Source: Acidimicrobiia bacterium
GTDB lineage: Bacteria; Actinomycetota; Acidimicrobiia; Spongiisociales; ZC4RG35
Direction: 5' to 3'
Assembly: GCA_009377735.1 (NCBI GenBank)
Contig: WHTL01000234.1
Coordinates: 1 to 6,283, forward strand
DNA: 6,283 bases
The translations under genes were made by a program, and so were the position numbers. A model generated the notes under the pieces. It worked only from the letters and a program-made list of their open reading frames with translations, searched no databases and had not been told where the DNA came from. Below, in pieces: positions 5,389 through 6,283 of this stretch. Every line of letters begins with the position of its first letter. The stretch's first letter is position 1.

Positions 5389-6283
5389 TCAGACATCTCG
5401 AGTGCGGCGTTTCTCGCTACCACGCTCATCCTCGAGACGGCCCCATTCCACGTCGGAATAGTCGACGTACTTCATGGCATCTGCGATAAGTCGGTGTCCG
5501 GCCTTTTCTTTGATCTGACGATGCATCTCTGTTGCCACCCACCGATAGGCCGGGTGACCCGCAGGTTGGGAGCGGAGTTCGGTGAGGTGGAAGGCTTCTC
5601 GTGCGTTCATCTCCATGACGAATCTGATGTTGTAGCCGAGGGGGACTACATACTGGGCAACGTCGCTCCCGATGTCTGCCCGAATCTTCTCATAGAGGTG
5701 GTCGGCCTGGTCCATCACCGTCTCCCACTCGTCGCCGAATCCCTCTTCGATCAGCCCGTCTGGTGGGGCTGATCCGAGCCGGGTGGAGAGACGTTGCCAA
5801 TCGATGGTCAGAAGCCGGTGTCGCTGCAGATCGCGGAACGCACCGAAGTCACATACGATGTCGAAGCGGTAGTGCGGTCTCTCCATTGCTCTTCCCGGTT
5901 TGTGACGTCGGTTGGCGCGGTCACCGACCAGGTCTTCGAATATCCGCCTCCGTTCCGCCTCGTCCATATTCGATACGAGACCGAGAAGCTGCACGTCGGT
6001 CTTCTCCGAGTATGGGTATAGGGCGGCAGCGATGACCTCATTTTCGGCATCCTCGTCGAAGTCGGTGAGGGTCACCGAGGGTCCCGTCTCGGGCGTGGTT
6101 CCCAATCCAGAGGCTGCCCCGTCGAGCCTGATCCTCACGTCGGAGAGATACTCCGACCACCGGAGACCGCGATCAGGCTGGTCAACCCGGGTGAGAAACG
6201 AGGGGATCACCTTACGGAGTTCGGTCAGCATGAGCTCTCCGTAGGCGCGAACCTCTCCGAGCGGGTGGGCCCGCATTCGCATC
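5389..6283 (-). CDS. ThyX-like (FAD-dependent thymidylate synthase family) protein, 3' part, apparent two-domain form
   Basis: The C-terminal 297 or more residues of a ThyX-superfamily protein; the 5' end lies beyond the window. ThyX makes dTMP from dUMP with FAD and methylenetetrahydrofolate. Residues 1-55 of the visible part look like the end of a first ThyX-type domain (RMRAHPLGEVRAYGELML). A second begins near 70 with VTLTDFDEDAE and contains RANRRHKPGRA (122-132), the flavin-binding RHR (154-156), Ser166, and an end segment, LRSQPAGHPAYR (236-247). The motif reads RHR-x9-S rather than RHR-x7/8-S, and Arg164 sits where the usual serine would be, so catalysis by this half is uncertain. ATG 6282 is probably an internal Met, because a first domain is cut there. 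Stop TGA 5391-5389. A long ThyX-like family with this layout occurs in actinobacteria, as far as I recall. A thymidylate synthase role is not proven. Confidence 0.82.
   Translation of the reverse strand, partial: MRMRAHPLGEVRAYGELMLTELRKVIPSFLTRVDQPDRGLRWSEYLSDVRIRLDGAASGLGTTPETGPSVTLTDFDEDAENEVIAAALYPYSEKTDVQLLGLVSNMDEAERRRIFEDLVGDRANRRHKPGRAMERPHYRFDIVCDFGAFRDLQRHRLLTIDWQRLSTRLGSAPPDGLIEEGFGDEWETVMDQADHLYEKIRADIGSDVAQYVVPLGYNIRFVMEMNAREAFHLTELRSQPAGHPAYRWVATEMHRQIKEKAGHRLIADAMKYVDYSDVEWGRLEDERGSEKRRTRDV

Overview
The window looks like chromosomal DNA of a fairly GC-rich actinobacterium (Actinomycetota). The evidence is a pair of ArsA/Get3-like ATPases arranged as in actinobacteria, frequent GTG starts, GC-rich third codon positions, and -10-like hexamers placed for leaderless transcripts. 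A deep branch such as Acidimicrobiia fits, but that is an inference from gene content. I see no insertion sequence, phage gene, tRNA, rRNA or CRISPR array.

Layout from left to right. A DUF6882-type gene of unknown function (43-519, +) is followed by about 500 bases without a firm gene, which hold one coding-looking minus-strand frame of unknown identity. A diverged universal stress protein (1036-1542, -) is divergent, across 44 bases, from a two-gene plus-strand unit: a flavin reductase-like FMN-binding protein (1587-2093) and an NADP-type short-chain dehydrogenase (2125-2898). That unit runs head-on, with a 16-base gap, into a three-gene minus-strand operon read from right to left: a 75-residue unrecognised protein (4812-5039), ArsA-like ATPase 1 (3961-4812) and ArsA-like ATPase 2 (2915-3967). 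The three genes overlap by 1 and 7 bases, so their products are probably made together and probably act together. Upstream of the operon is a non-coding stretch with three tandem 70-bp repeats (5157-5360), each containing a long inverted repeat. To its right is the 3' part of a large ThyX-like gene (5389 to the window edge, -) that seems to carry two ThyX-type domains.

The most interesting region is 2915-5388. Both ATPases lack cysteine, so they cannot use the cysteine ligands of the arsenite-pump ATPase or the zinc CxxC of eukaryotic Get3. Only ATPase 1 keeps the signature lysine of the deviant Walker A motif, which suggests an asymmetric heterodimer. The coupled small protein is a natural candidate partner. 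The repeat block has TCCACA cores resembling DnaA boxes and lies between this operon and the ThyX-like gene. No complete new defence or mobile system is evident.
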